Assembly (NCBI GenBank): GCA_018303405.1
Contig: JAGVYD010000017.1
Coordinates: 17,439-81,438 of the forward strand
Length of the DNA: 64,000 nt
Source: Candidatus Woesearchaeota archaeon
GTDB taxonomy: Archaea; Nanobdellota; Nanobdellia; Woesearchaeales; JABMPP01
Direction: 5' to 3'
Made by a program: the position numbers and the translations under genes. This document shows, piece after piece, positions 35,797 through 44,571 of this stretch (within the stretch, counting starts at the first letter, position 1; each line of letters begins with the position of its first letter). The notes under the pieces were generated by a model, which was not told where the DNA came from, ran no database searches, and saw only the letters and a list, made by a program, of their open reading frames with translations.

Positions 35797-36699
35797 TCAT
35801 CTGACATAAACAGTATTTTCTGCCCGGGCTTCCCTGGTGTCCTTTGCAATCCGGCGCATGCGCTCAGGCAGAACAATTTCCATTAATCCTGGGTCAGAAA
35901 TTTCCTTCGGGTATCCTTCCACCACTTTTGGGCCAACAGCAATCATCATGCCGTCTTTCTTGAGAAGCTTGCTTGCCTCATGCACGTTTGCAAGCATATT
36001 TTCCTGTTTCCATGGCTCTCCCGGCCCGAGAATCCAGGGAGATATCACAATATGGAATGAATCCGGCACCATGCCGTACCACTCATTTGCAAGCGAGTCC
36101 TTTTTGGGCATTGCATCTGGCACGCTTGCCATTATCCTGGGTTCCCCCATCTCGCGGCTGTGCACAACATGCTCAAGCCTGCCTGGCCTGGCAATGACAT
36201 ACATCCCATCAGCCTCTTTGAATCCTGCAAGGGAAATATCCTTGTTGGTTCCAACTACAACTGAATCCAGGCCATAACGCTGTGACAAGTGCTGCTTGAT
36301 TCCGCTGATTAATTTGCCATCACCAGCATTGATCACTGCAATCATGACTGCTTTTTGCTCAGGCTTCCTTGCTGCAAATTTCTGCTGGAGTTCCTTGAGC
36401 CTGCTATCGAACATCACATCCATGCCTGTGTATCCAAGAAAATCTTCCAGTCCCTTGAAAGACTGGCCATCTCTCTTCTTATGCTCGGCCGGGCTATAAT
36501 CCATGTGCACATAATTGTCCCCCTGCCTAAAGCCGCTCCTGCTAGCACCGATGATAAGGCTCAGATAAGCCAGTGCACGGTAATAATCAGATGCCCTCAA
36601 GAAATCACGCCTGACAAGGGAATGCAAATCAAAAAGCCTGAGGCTCCTGTTGATAACAGATCCAGCATAATCATGAGGTCCAACCAAAGTAACTGTCAT
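35797..36699 (-). CDS. Hypothetical protein, possibly methyltransferase-like
   Basis: 300 residues; family not recognised. The N-terminal half is helical (RASDYYRALAYLSLIIGASRSGF). The C-terminal third has a pattern seen after SAM domains: DSFHIVISPWILGPGEPWKQENMLANV followed by ASKLLKKDGMMIAVGPKV, as in class I methyltransferases where a helix precedes LK(P/D)GG. No clear glycine-rich motif I was found, so this is a weak suggestion. No membrane segment. Confidence 0.5.
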   Translation of the reverse strand: MTVTLVGPHDYAGSVINRSLRLFDLHSLVRRDFLRASDYYRALAYLSLIIGASRSGFRQGDNYVHMDYSPAEHKKRDGQSFKGLEDFLGYTGMDVMFDSRLKELQQKFAARKPEQKAVMIAVINAGDGKLISGIKQHLSQRYGLDSVVVGTNKDISLAGFKEADGMYVIARPGRLEHVVHSREMGEPRIMASVPDAMPKKDSLANEWYGMVPDSFHIVISPWILGPGEPWKQENMLANVHEASKLLKKDGMMIAVGPKVVEGYPKEISDPGLMEIVLPERMRRIAKDTREARAENTVYVR

Positions 36700-36825
36700 T
36701 TTGTCCCCTGCGCAGGCCCTTGCTTATATAAATCTTGGCGGGCCGCATGGATTGGCCATATGGATTAGTGAAATGAAAATAAAACCGGATTATAAAATGA
36801 ATGAATAGCTTATATTTTTTATGGC

Positions 36826-37476
36826 TTATGCGGCGCCATCAATTTTCTTGTTCAGGCTTATCATCCTTTTCCGCAATTTCTTAAGCCTGTCTTCCATTTC
36901 CAGGTTCTGCTTTTTCAGGCTTTTCATCTTTCTCGCGAACAATGACTTAAGCTTTCTTGTTGATTCGTCATTGGCTTTTGAAAGTGCGCTCGCAGCCCTT
37001 AGCTTCTTTGACTGTGTATTGGATTTGCCCTGCAGCCTCTTTGCAGCCTTTTGCTGTGCTGAGACTTTCTTGCTCAGCTCCCTGTTTTTTTTGGAGCTTG
37101 CTTCTGCAGCTGACGCAAGCTCTGCATTGGAATTTTGGAGCTTCTGCATTTTTCCATTTAATGTTCCGACATCGCCTGACAATGAGACAACAGTGGCGCC
37201 AATCTCGAGCTGGCTGTTCTTGCTTTCAAGGCTGTCTTTTTCCAGCGTAGAAATATTATCCTTCAGTGCAATGATGCCCTTGCTCAATGCCTGGAAATTC
37301 TCATTTGCCGTCCTGAGGTCATTTCTCAGGGCCATATTGTCGCTATTCAGCTGATTGATGCTTTCCTTTAATGCATCGATGTAATCCCTCACAGAGCTAA
37401 AGTCAGCCTTCACTTTAATAAAAGCGTCCTTTGTTGCTTCCTCATGAACGAAAAGTCTTGTTCTTAGCCCAACCAT
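36826..37476 (-). CDS. Coiled-coil protein
   Basis: 216 residues from ATG 37476, chosen because AAGGGGTGTG stands just upstream; the frame itself extends to 37533. After a short N-terminal segment (VGLRTRLFVHEEA) nearly all residues form a heptad-rich coiled coil with Asn, Ser, Leu and Lys repeats (INQLNSDNMALRNDL). The basic C-terminal part (KLKSLFARKMKSLKKQN) could contact nucleic acid. No family assignment. Confidence 0.6.
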   Translation of the reverse strand: MVGLRTRLFVHEEATKDAFIKVKADFSSVRDYIDALKESINQLNSDNMALRNDLRTANENFQALSKGIIALKDNISTLEKDSLESKNSQLEIGATVVSLSGDVGTLNGKMQKLQNSNAELASAAEASSKKNRELSKKVSAQQKAAKRLQGKSNTQSKKLRAASALSKANDESTRKLKSLFARKMKSLKKQNLEMEDRLKKLRKRMISLNKKIDGAA

Positions 37477-37671
37477 TTTTTCACACCCCTTATCATGAAC
37501 ATGATTAAATATACTACTCTTTGATAATAACACTACTCATATTTAAATATATCGTTTAATACACTACACATATACTATTATTATTTAATTTCATATATGA
37601 AAATTGTATCGAACAAGGCATGCCTTGCGCACAGCTAATTTTGCCAATTGTATCTTCATAACCAACCTGCA

Positions 37672-38910
37672 TTACATTCTCTTGCGCGCCAAAGTCAGTT
37701 TCCTGTTGATTGTCCTGTCCCTGTTCACGTATTTTCGCAAAACCCTGATAAGAGTGGTGGCACGGCTCGGTCCCAGGTTCTCAATAACCTGCTGGAAGTT
37801 ATCATTGATATAGGCAACAGCAGCATCAGCCCCGGGATCCTCAGCAAAAGTTGTTTTTTTTGCATCGTAAAGCTGGGCGTATTGGGCAGCTGCCTTGCTC
37901 GGTTTGGCTGTTTCATAATGGCCCACATACAAATATACTGCCTGTGCCAATACTGTTGCACCTTCGCGAGTCAGGCCCAGTGCAGATCTTTGCATTTCCT
38001 CCCTGAGGTATTGGAGGTGGTCACCAACTTTCCTATGTTCTTCTGATAATCTCTCACTGCGCCTGACACCTGTTCCTGGCATGAACTTGCCCGTTCTCTT
38101 ATTTTTGGAAACATAAGAGTAGTCTCTCTTGACAGTTTTTAGTTTTGGCCCATGCTCAATTGCTATATCAACCCCGTGCCTTGTGTCTTCCAGATGCTTT
38201 AGCGAGCCTGTTTTTGGGCCAACAACCAGGGCCACCATCTCATCATAATTGAGCATTTTTTGGGTAATATCCACTGTTAACCCATGGTCAATCCCGCTTA
38301 TTTGCGTTATCCTCATTATCCCTTCCCCTCTATAATCCCCCCCAAAAAATTCATGATAATTTGGCAGTATAATCCTCAGTTTGGGAATCCTGCGGTCAAT
38401 GTACAAATCAATCATTCCCTTTAGGCTCTGGCCAGGGCTTAACACACCCTGAACCATATTCTGCGTTTGCTGTGGGGCATCTTCAAGAAAATCCATGACA
38501 TAATAAGATAATTTCGAGACCCTGTCATTCAAGTTTCTCGGCAAAAAGCCCATTGCATCTATTGCCTTGGCCCCTGTGCCTGATATGAGTTTCTGAAGCT
38601 CTTTCCTGGATAGCTTGAAGTCATTTTCCTGGAATTTTTCCCCCTTTTCTCTCAATCTTTGGAAGAGCGGGCTATCATGGAAGGGCAGCATATACAGAAT
38701 TGGGTCTCCATCATCATTAAGCGCATAAACAGGCGTATGGCCAGAATAGAAAAATGCAGTGGATAGGACATCATCTTTCTTATATTCCCTTTTAATCAGG
38801 TGCCTGATTGTGTCAGGCGTGCCGAGGATGTAGCCGTCACTTGGCAAACTTTGGACGATCTGCACCAGTGACCCTTCAGTTGGAACTGCATTGCTTTGCA
38901 ATTTTCTCAT
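37672..38910 (-). CDS. Hypothetical protein
   Basis: 412 residues, family not recognised. A mixed alpha/beta N-terminal half contains FYSGHTPVYALNDDGDPI and YYVMDFLEDAPQQ; the middle has LRIILPNYHEFFGGDY. A basic Arg-Lys rich stretch (VSKNKRTGKF, TGVRRSERLSEEH) precedes a helical C-terminus ending NRKLTLARKRM. No signal or membrane helix. The basic tail hints at RNA or DNA contact, without further support. Confidence 0.55.
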   Translation of the reverse strand: MRKLQSNAVPTEGSLVQIVQSLPSDGYILGTPDTIRHLIKREYKKDDVLSTAFFYSGHTPVYALNDDGDPILYMLPFHDSPLFQRLREKGEKFQENDFKLSRKELQKLISGTGAKAIDAMGFLPRNLNDRVSKLSYYVMDFLEDAPQQTQNMVQGVLSPGQSLKGMIDLYIDRRIPKLRIILPNYHEFFGGDYRGEGIMRITQISGIDHGLTVDITQKMLNYDEMVALVVGPKTGSLKHLEDTRHGVDIAIEHGPKLKTVKRDYSYVSKNKRTGKFMPGTGVRRSERLSEEHRKVGDHLQYLREEMQRSALGLTREGATVLAQAVYLYVGHYETAKPSKAAAQYAQLYDAKKTTFAEDPGADAAVAYINDNFQQVIENLGPSRATTLIRVLRKYVNRDRTINRKLTLARKRM

Positions 38911-38983
38911 AATCTTTTTGAAATGATTGATATTTTAAAAGTCTTGGTATTATTTACTACTTAGCAATAACCAAAATTCAGAG

Positions 38984-39334
38984 GTGCCCGCAACAATTAT
39001 AAATCTGAACATGATGACCAACTTCATGGATAAAGAAATCGACAGGATGCTTGGCCAATATGCAAACTTCCTCGACATTGGCTCGCCAGAGTCCAGTTTC
39101 AAGCAGGTTGCCAAAGGCCTGCAAATTGTGCGCGAGTTTGCCAGGCAGGTCGGGAATGAGGAATTGGTGAAAAGGTCAGAGCATTACTTAAGGAGATATT
39201 TTTCCATTCTGGAGCATTCAAAGCATTTCAGGGAGCATGAGCTGAACCACACCTTCCCTCACGGGGCTGACCTTGAAGTTTATGTTGATCAGTGCCATGC
39301 AGAGTACATGGGGAAGGAAAAAGGAAAGACTTAG
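38984..39334 (+). CDS. Small hypothetical helical protein
   Basis: Up to 116 residues from GTG 38984; ATG 39011 or 39014 is an alternative start (107 residues) with AATTATAAATC just ahead. It is a helical protein with several His residues in the C-terminal half (HYLRRYFSILEHSKHFREHELNHTF), which could bind metal. No family recognised and no obvious neighbour relationship. Confidence 0.5.
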   Translation: MPATIINLNMMTNFMDKEIDRMLGQYANFLDIGSPESSFKQVAKGLQIVREFARQVGNEELVKRSEHYLRRYFSILEHSKHFREHELNHTFPHGADLEVYVDQCHAEYMGKEKGKT

Positions 39335-39394
39335 AGGCACGGCAATGTATGGAATATTAAAGCGGAATTGGCCCTTTCTTTTGACTTTATTTTC

Positions 39395-40240
39395 CTAGGA
39401 AAACAAACCACTAAGCCAGTCAACAAATTTGCCCCACCACGACTTATTTTCTATGGCCGCATCTTGTTGCGCGGCAGTATCGGTAGCCTGTTCCGGCCCA
39501 GCTTCATCTGCGGATTCCTCCACAGAAACATTTTCGGCAATTATTATTGCAGCTTCGCGCCTGCAGCTGCCATTGAAGCAGCCGAACTCGCATTCGACAT
39601 ATGCAACATCAAGGGATGCTTTTGTGGGGCAGAAAAATTCCTTTACTGTGAAATTATCAGCGCATTCATCATTATAGCTTACAGACTGTATTGAAGTCAG
39701 CGCCACTGCTGTGAAATTCACATTTCCAAATGTGAAGTAATTTGTGCCGTCAGTGTCGCGGCATAAATGCGTGCCTTCTCCGGTTTCATCTGGTGATGCC
39801 ACGCCTCCATTATCATTATCATCAACACTATCTTCACTGGGAAAAAGCAATTCCCGCATGTCAATGCCCTCGATTTCACTGCTGGCAACTATTAAGGGCT
39901 TGATTCCCTTGTAGGCAAGGAGATAGTCTCCCATGTCATCAACATAACCCCTTTCATCGGGGGAAGACATGCCTCCGATGATTATCATGGCCTTGCCCTG
40001 ATAGATAAAAACAGTCACCCCATTGTCAAAATCAGGCTGCTCCATCTCGCTCAGCAAGGCGACGCCATAATCATTCGCAGTGATGTTTTCCAGCTCAAGA
40101 ACAACAGAAGTGAGAATCACGACATCAGTCGCCGGCGACTGGTCATCTGTAATGAAATAATATTTTGCCGCAGCCAAATTTGCAAGCAGGAAACAGAATA
40201 AAATTAAGAGCAAGATTCTGGTTGCATAATCCTTTTCCAT
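39395..40240 (-). CDS. Secreted or cell-surface protein
   Basis: 281 residues. A Sec-type signal peptide (ILLLILFCFLLANLAAA, about residues 9-25) is followed by a beta-rich domain starting KYYFITDDQSPATDVV, as in proteins that bind or replace S-layer components. A Cys-rich patch follows (CADN, FFCPT, VECEFGCFNGSC). An acidic linker and an amphipathic C-terminus (WWGKFVDWLSGLF) complete it. Function unknown; surface location is likely. Confidence 0.65.
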   Translation of the reverse strand: MEKDYATRILLLILFCFLLANLAAAKYYFITDDQSPATDVVILTSVVLELENITANDYGVALLSEMEQPDFDNGVTVFIYQGKAMIIIGGMSSPDERGYVDDMGDYLLAYKGIKPLIVASSEIEGIDMRELLFPSEDSVDDNDNGGVASPDETGEGTHLCRDTDGTNYFTFGNVNFTAVALTSIQSVSYNDECADNFTVKEFFCPTKASLDVAYVECEFGCFNGSCRREAAIIIAENVSVEESADEAGPEQATDTAAQQDAAIENKSWWGKFVDWLSGLFS

Positions 40241-40294
40241 AACGGAATCCAGAAACTCCGGAAGATATATGTTTTACGGTTGAAGATTGAAGCA

Positions 40295-40599
40295 TCAATG
40301 TATGCTATCATATTCCCATGACTTGGCCACTTCCATGAACCTGCTAATGAATTCATCCCTTGCATGCCTGAATTGCGGCAGGTTGTCCATATCAACTGGC
40401 ACCCTGGCAATGGTTCCAATTGCAGGTCAAATGTAAAATCAGGCAGAGTTCCTGTGCTGCTGTCATAAGCCGGCATGACAAGCTCAGTTTTCACAATTGG
40501 CAAACCAGTTATTGATGACAAGAAATTGATTTTCTGCTTTAGTCGTGCTTCAAGGCCCGGATTTACCAACAAATCTGCCATGCATCTGTTCAGTTGCAT
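40295..40599 (-). pseudogene. Frameshifted small gene at the element's left border
   Basis: The frame starting at ATG 40599 gives about 60 sensible residues up to FTFDLQLEP. It then turns into Trp and Cys rich nonsense that runs into the next gene. A one-base shift near 40405-40430 continues as ARVPVDMDNLPQFRHARDEFI and stops at 40295, clear of the neighbour. The reconstructed protein has about 100 residues, of no recognised family. AATTATAAAC is its TATA. It lies only 45 bp from the left attachment repeat. Confidence 0.6.
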
Positions 40600-40644
40600 T
40601 AAATTATAAACCTTTGCTTTCTATAATTACTAATAAGTAGTCAA

Positions 40645-40661
40645 TACGCCCCCGCTGGGAA
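40645..40661 (-). repeat. Left attachment site (tRNA 3'-end fragment)
   Basis: 17 bases identical to 62614-62630. In the tRNA these bases cover the position after the discriminator base, the discriminator, the acceptor 3' strand and most of the T-stem 3' strand. Here no tRNA continues. It is the expected displaced end left after integration. Confidence 0.85.
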
Positions 40662-40760
40662 GAAAGCGAAAAGTATAACTCCCGTCCAATTTTTTTGCTT
40701 TTAGAAAAACAATTTCCGTCGAGAATTCAACAATGAACTCTGATATTTAATTCTTTTCTT

Positions 40761-40770
40761 TCTCCGAGTT
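40761..40770 (+). promoter_or_regulatory. Element promoter motif TCTCCGAGTT, copy 1
   Basis: It begins 43 nt before ATG 40804. The spacer to the start is pyrimidine-rich and contains TTTCATAAACCT, closely matching TTTCATAACCCT at the same place before gene 42043. It is one of four copies found in the element at nearly the same distance from start codons. Confidence 0.65.
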
Positions 40771-40803
40771 CCTCTTTTCTATTTTCATAAACCTTAGTCT
40801 TGT

Positions 40804-40935
40804 ATGAAATGCAAGCTCTGTGGCCAGAAACTCTGCAAGGATGAAGAGTTCTTCTGCTCAACTTGCAGAAAATTCCTGAATTGGAAATACAAGGATGAAA
40901 TCCTTGAGAGAATAAAGCATCAGGATGACAAATAA
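40804..40935 (+). CDS. Small zinc-finger protein (43 residues)
   Basis: A four-Cys finger: CKLCGQKLC in the first half, then FFCSTCRKF, followed by a basic helix ending in KHQDDK. The size and Cys spacing suggest a miniature treble-clef or ribbon DNA-binding protein, as is common in archaeal plasmids and viruses. It is the first gene of the element. It is driven by the TCTCCGAGTT motif and followed after 36 nt by the pilin-like gene, with which it may be co-transcribed. Confidence 0.65.
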   Translation: MKCKLCGQKLCKDEEFFCSTCRKFLNWKYKDEILERIKHQDDK

Positions 40936-40971
40936 TCACTCCCATCCATCAAAACCTCCGGAGGTGTCTTT

Positions 40972-41292
40972 ATGAAATGGGAAATAATATTGATTTTGCT
41001 TTTGGCTTCAATGCCATTGGTAAGTGCAGTTGAATTCAACCAAAGCATAAGCGACCAGGACAAGGCAACATTTGACCAGATTTTAAGCCCGGTCATGAAA
41101 ATATACAATCTGGTCAAGTATGCAGCAACAGTTGTGGCGGTTATTATCCTGCTGTTTGCAGGGGTAAATTACATGACATCTGGCGATGACCCGAAGAAAA
41201 GAGAACAGTCCAAGAGCATGGTCATGTATGTTGTCATTGGCTTGATTGTGATATGGGCTGCGCCACTGGTTGTGAATTTTATTGTTGGATAG
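40972..41292 (+). CDS. VirB2/TrbC-like pilin-family protein
   Basis: 106 residues: signal peptide (IILILLLASMPLVSA), a short polar loop, then two transmembrane helices (YAATVVAVIILLFAGVNYM and MVMYVVIGLIVIWAAPLVV) with KKREQSK between them. This is the layout of TrbC/VirB2 pilins in type IV secretion systems. A strong GGAGGTG site stands before the ATG, inside a CCTCCGGAGG palindrome. A VirB6-like and a VirB4-like protein are encoded further along, supporting a secretion or DNA-transfer role at the membrane. Confidence 0.8.
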   Translation: MKWEIILILLLASMPLVSAVEFNQSISDQDKATFDQILSPVMKIYNLVKYAATVVAVIILLFAGVNYMTSGDDPKKREQSKSMVMYVVIGLIVIWAAPLVVNFIVG

Positions 41293-41313
41293 AATTTATT
41301 TTTTATTTCTTAT

Positions 41314-41925
41314 TTATCCATCTAACTCTTTGTCCCAATCTTTCTCTCCCCAGCCATCCTTTATGAAAGGAATTTTACGTTTTTTGAGTTCTGATTCAAC
41401 TTGTTGCATAACAGCATTTCGCCATTTGATAGCATCCTCACCAAAGGCGTCTTCAATCAACTTCTTCTCATTAACGACTACTGCCAAACAGTTTTGTGAA
41501 GTCAAAATTCCAGTATCTTCGATAAAAGCTTCATAAGCAAAATTCTGGAAATCAGGTTTGATTACTTTCCAATGTGGCGGAAAAACAAAACAGAAGTCAT
41601 AAGCTATATGGCAACCTATTGGCAATGCCGCTGTTCCTGTAATTATCTGAATTCTTTCTTCTGTAGATAAAGTACCTATTCTAACTGCCCTTTCTTCTTT
41701 GTTACTCCACTCTTCTTTATCTGTGTTATAAACCCAGACCGAATTGGTAAATAAATATTTATTTCTGTTTTGAACATATGGAATCTGGAACCATTCTGGA
41801 TTTATGTTTTTTTCTTTCAAAGTGCCTTGTGACCAGAGACCATTCTCAAGTATGCTTATTATATTTGACACATCCGTACCATGTACGATGAATGGTTTCA
41901 CGTTCACTAATTTTTCCTGTATCAC
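41314..41925 (-). CDS. Putative ADP-ribosyltransferase-fold protein (DarT/ART-like)
   Basis: 203 residues starting at GTG 41925, with TTATATTAAAC about 30 nt upstream. The N-terminus FIVHGTDVSNIISILENGLWSQG has the H-x-T ... IL-x-x-GL pattern that opens many ART, DarT and KptA-like NAD-binding domains. Later parts (YLFTNSVWVY, a central ERAVRIG) fit the beta strands of that fold. The catalytic Glu is not certain. It stands alone, opposite in strand to its neighbours. It may be a toxin or defence effector. Family membership is tentative. Confidence 0.45.
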   Translation of the reverse strand: MIQEKLVNVKPFIVHGTDVSNIISILENGLWSQGTLKEKNINPEWFQIPYVQNRNKYLFTNSVWVYNTDKEEWSNKEERAVRIGTLSTEERIQIITGTAALPIGCHIAYDFCFVFPPHWKVIKPDFQNFAYEAFIEDTGILTSQNCLAVVVNEKKLIEDAFGEDAIKWRNAVMQQVESELKKRKIPFIKDGWGEKDWDKELDG

Positions 41926-41999
41926 TTTTCAAACACATAATCCGTAAACAAGTTTAATATAAATAGCTTTTGGCGGAGCAATTTACTGCTTAGTTTAAT

Positions 42000-42009
42000 T
42001 CTCCGAGTT
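42000..42009 (+). promoter_or_regulatory. Element promoter motif TCTCCGAGTT, copy 2
   Basis: It begins 43 nt before ATG 42043, the same spacing as copies 1 and 4. TTTCATAACCCT follows 12 nt after the motif. It precedes the surface-protein and VirB6-like operon. Confidence 0.65.
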
Positions 42010-42042
42010 TCCCATTAATAGTTTCATAACCCTATCTATCTC

Positions 42043-43413
42043 ATGCCTAAAACTATTTTCCTTCTTATGATATCCATATTTGCTGTAGTCCCTTATATCT
42101 TGGCTTTTGACTGCGCCACTGTCAGCTTTCAAAATCAACCACAATGTCTTCAAATACAATCTACAGTCTTGAATGAAACCGTCAAAAACTCCATTCTCTC
42201 AAATCTTGATTATTTGAGCAAGTACAACCCAGATCACGTCTATGTATACAATCACAATATTGGTATTTTGGTTAGTAATACACCCAATAATATCACTAAA
42301 CTAGAAAGCTTATTCATCAAGAACGCTTGGCTAAGCAACCTGACTGTAATGCCATCTGTTCTATATAGAGAAACTCTTTATGTCCCGGACAATACACAGC
42401 TGTTAAACGGATATGGCTATGATATTGAAATTCCAGGCAATTATCTAAGTCCAGGCTATCCAAAAGTAAGCGATGGAGATTGCAGACGTGATTTCTCTCT
42501 TGAACAAAATACATCGCAAAATGCAGTCAGTGTAAATGGCATCTTACAAAACTATGGCAAACTTGTCAACCTAACAATCCTGTCAAACTCAACTATAAAA
42601 TCAGATTTTTCCATTTATGTTGCAATGGGCATTGACCACTATTCTTGGCAACAGACAGAATGTCTGGAATGGGATGGCGATAATTGCGTAAAATACCTCT
42701 ATGAATGCCTTTTCAATTACCATGAAACTCAGACAGATAGCCTTGAAATATCAGACTCCATAAATGTAAGTCATTATACCAATAACCTTAATGCAGGGCT
42801 TGAACAAATTGACCAATATTCCAATACAAGCAAATTCAGCCTTAATCTAAGCAATTCTTTTGAAGCTGTTTTCCCAAACTCAGAATTCAAGTTTTACAAA
42901 TACATTTACAGCATTGTTCACAGCAAAGAGCCTTATTATTTTTACACGCTTAAGGCTAAGGATTATAACCAATCAAGTTACCAAAATGCGTTTTTATCAG
43001 ACGGCTACTTATACATTCAAGATGGCCAAGATGCAAGCATCCATACTTTTGACTTCTTTTCTGAGATAAATACGACTTTATCCGGAAATTTCAGCAAGAT
43101 TAATCTTCGCATTGAGACTGACAAGCTGAAATATGATGCAAATGAAACAGTTCTTGTAAGGATTTTTCCTTCAGATATTCCTGTAAGTGTTAAATATGGC
43201 AACTATACAATAATCGGCAAAAACAATGTCAGCTTTCAGGCTTTGCCATACCAAAACAGAATAACAGCTCAGTATGGCTTATTTTCCACAGAAACATATG
43301 TTCATGTCAATGACGAAGACAGACTAAACATTCTCCTCAATCTTTCAGCATTAGGTCTGCTAAATTATCTTTTTTACGGATTTTTATCAAAATCCTGGCC
43401 AGGTGCATTATAA
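42043..43413 (+). CDS. Large secreted or surface protein of the transfer module
   Basis: 456 residues. Signal peptide (IFLLMISIFAVVPYILA), a long Asn, Ser and Tyr rich extracytoplasmic region with many N-x-S/T glycosylation sequons, Cys pairs (FDCATVSF, CLEWDGDNCVKYLYEC), and one C-terminal membrane helix (NLSALGLLNYLFYGF). Its stop overlaps the start of the VirB6-like gene (TAATG), so the two are coupled. It is probably an adhesin or channel component exposed on the cell surface. No family recognised. Codons are much A+T-richer than in chromosomal genes. Confidence 0.65.
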   Translation: MPKTIFLLMISIFAVVPYILAFDCATVSFQNQPQCLQIQSTVLNETVKNSILSNLDYLSKYNPDHVYVYNHNIGILVSNTPNNITKLESLFIKNAWLSNLTVMPSVLYRETLYVPDNTQLLNGYGYDIEIPGNYLSPGYPKVSDGDCRRDFSLEQNTSQNAVSVNGILQNYGKLVNLTILSNSTIKSDFSIYVAMGIDHYSWQQTECLEWDGDNCVKYLYECLFNYHETQTDSLEISDSINVSHYTNNLNAGLEQIDQYSNTSKFSLNLSNSFEAVFPNSEFKFYKYIYSIVHSKEPYYFYTLKAKDYNQSSYQNAFLSDGYLYIQDGQDASIHTFDFFSEINTTLSGNFSKINLRIETDKLKYDANETVLVRIFPSDIPVSVKYGNYTIIGKNNVSFQALPYQNRITAQYGLFSTETYVHVNDEDRLNILLNLSALGLLNYLFYGFLSKSWPGAL

Positions 43414-44216
43414 TGGCTGATGACTGTGGCCTGCTTAATCTAGCCACATGCCTGCCTCAAAAGCTATTTGATTTCTTTTTAGGCATTTTTAATGCCCCTT
43501 TGCAGCCTCTCCTAAGCTTTACAAAGACGCTATTAACCAGTCCTATTGACCTTGGCCTGTTTGCGTCATTGTGGGGGATAATGATTTACATCATTTCCCT
43601 GTTTTATGGCCTGTTATTGCTGTATTCCGGCTTTAATTTCATGATTTCCGGCTATGATGTTGTAAAAAGGGAGAAAGCGAAGGAATGGCTCAGGAACATT
43701 TTCATAATGATTGTATTGGTGCAAGCATCATATTTCATTTATGGCTTGATTTTGGACATTAACAGTTTATTGACAATAGGGATTATTAATTTGATTGACA
43801 ATGACTTTTTTCTTCTTTCTGCTGACAATATTGTGAATATTGGCTTGCAGTTCCTTTTTGCAATATTCTATGTGCTGGCCTTACTTATGGCTGTCATAAT
43901 CCTTATGATAAGGTATGTGGTTGTTGCTGTTGGAGTGGTATTTGTACCTTTGGCCATTTTCCTATATTTTATCCCACCTTTGAAAGAATATGGCAAGCTG
44001 ATAATGAATTATTTGGGGGTTTGTATATTTTTGACCTTTTTTGACGCTGTGATATTGCTAGCCTGCTCCAAGCTGATTGATGTCGGAATATTTGACAATT
44101 TCAAGATATTGGTTATGATAACTGCTTTTTCTATTGTGAATTTGTTGATGGGATATTTGATGGTGTTTACACTGGTGAATACGGGATTGAAATCCTCGGG
44201 GAAAATACTAGGGTGA
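43413..44216 (+). CDS. VirB6/TrbL-like polytopic membrane protein
   Basis: 267 residues with about six transmembrane segments (IMIYIISLFYGLLLLYSGF, LRNIFIMIVLVQASYFIYGLIL, FLFAIFYVLALLMAVIILMI, YVVVAVGVVFVPLAIFLYF, LGVCIFLTFFDAVILL, MITAFSIVNLLMGYLMVF). Length and pattern match VirB6/TrbL or CedA-type channel proteins. The ATG overlaps the previous stop. A Shine-Dalgarno (GGAAGGAG) follows its end but introduces only a 13-codon stub. With the VirB2-like and VirB4-like proteins it makes a minimal mating-pore set. Confidence 0.75.
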   Translation: MADDCGLLNLATCLPQKLFDFFLGIFNAPLQPLLSFTKTLLTSPIDLGLFASLWGIMIYIISLFYGLLLLYSGFNFMISGYDVVKREKAKEWLRNIFIMIVLVQASYFIYGLILDINSLLTIGIINLIDNDFFLLSADNIVNIGLQFLFAIFYVLALLMAVIILMIRYVVVAVGVVFVPLAIFLYFIPPLKEYGKLIMNYLGVCIFLTFFDAVILLACSKLIDVGIFDNFKILVMITAFSIVNLLMGYLMVFTLVNTGLKSSGKILG

Positions 44217-44232
44217 TAAAGGAAGGAGTAAA

Positions 44233-44274
44233 GTGGCTAGGGTAAGCAATAATAAATTTGTCCATTTAAAATGA
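44233..44274 (+). pseudogene. 13-codon stub after the VirB6-like gene
   Basis: A strong GGAAGGAG site stands 5 nt before GTG 44233, but the frame stops after 13 codons. The site looks as if it once served another gene of the operon. Three minus-strand genes now follow. This may be the scar of a deletion or replacement, or simply a very short peptide. Confidence 0.3.
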
Positions 44275-44280
44275 TTCATA

Positions 44281-44571
44281 TTATATTTGTCCAAGGAGCT
44301 TGATTAAAATTTCATCGCTCTGAATATTTAACTTTTCAAGTTTTTGTATCTTCACCAACCTCTTATTCATCTTCTCTTCAGGTGTAAGAAAAAGTGTTGG
44401 CTCAAGAGCGCCTATTTTCTTCTTGAAATTATTTAGCACCAATTCTTTGTCTTTTTTTTCCAACTTTGCAAACTCTTTTTTTGCTTCTAGTTGTTCTTTT
44501 AATTTTTGGAAAAGCAACGCTTTTCTTTTTCCAATTTCTACGAGGATTTCATTGTTTATTTCCTGTTTCAT
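44281..44571 (-). CDS. Small charged helical protein
   Basis: 96 residues, Lys, Glu and Leu rich and probably fully helical (LFQKLKEQLEAKKEFAKLEKKDKELVLNNF). No family. Its ATG overlaps the stop of the upstream gene at 44568 by 4 nt (ATGA), indicating translational coupling in a three-gene minus-strand cluster. Confidence 0.6.
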   Translation of the reverse strand: MKQEINNEILVEIGKRKALLFQKLKEQLEAKKEFAKLEKKDKELVLNNFKKKIGALEPTLFLTPEEKMNKRLVKIQKLEKLNIQSDEILIKLLGQI

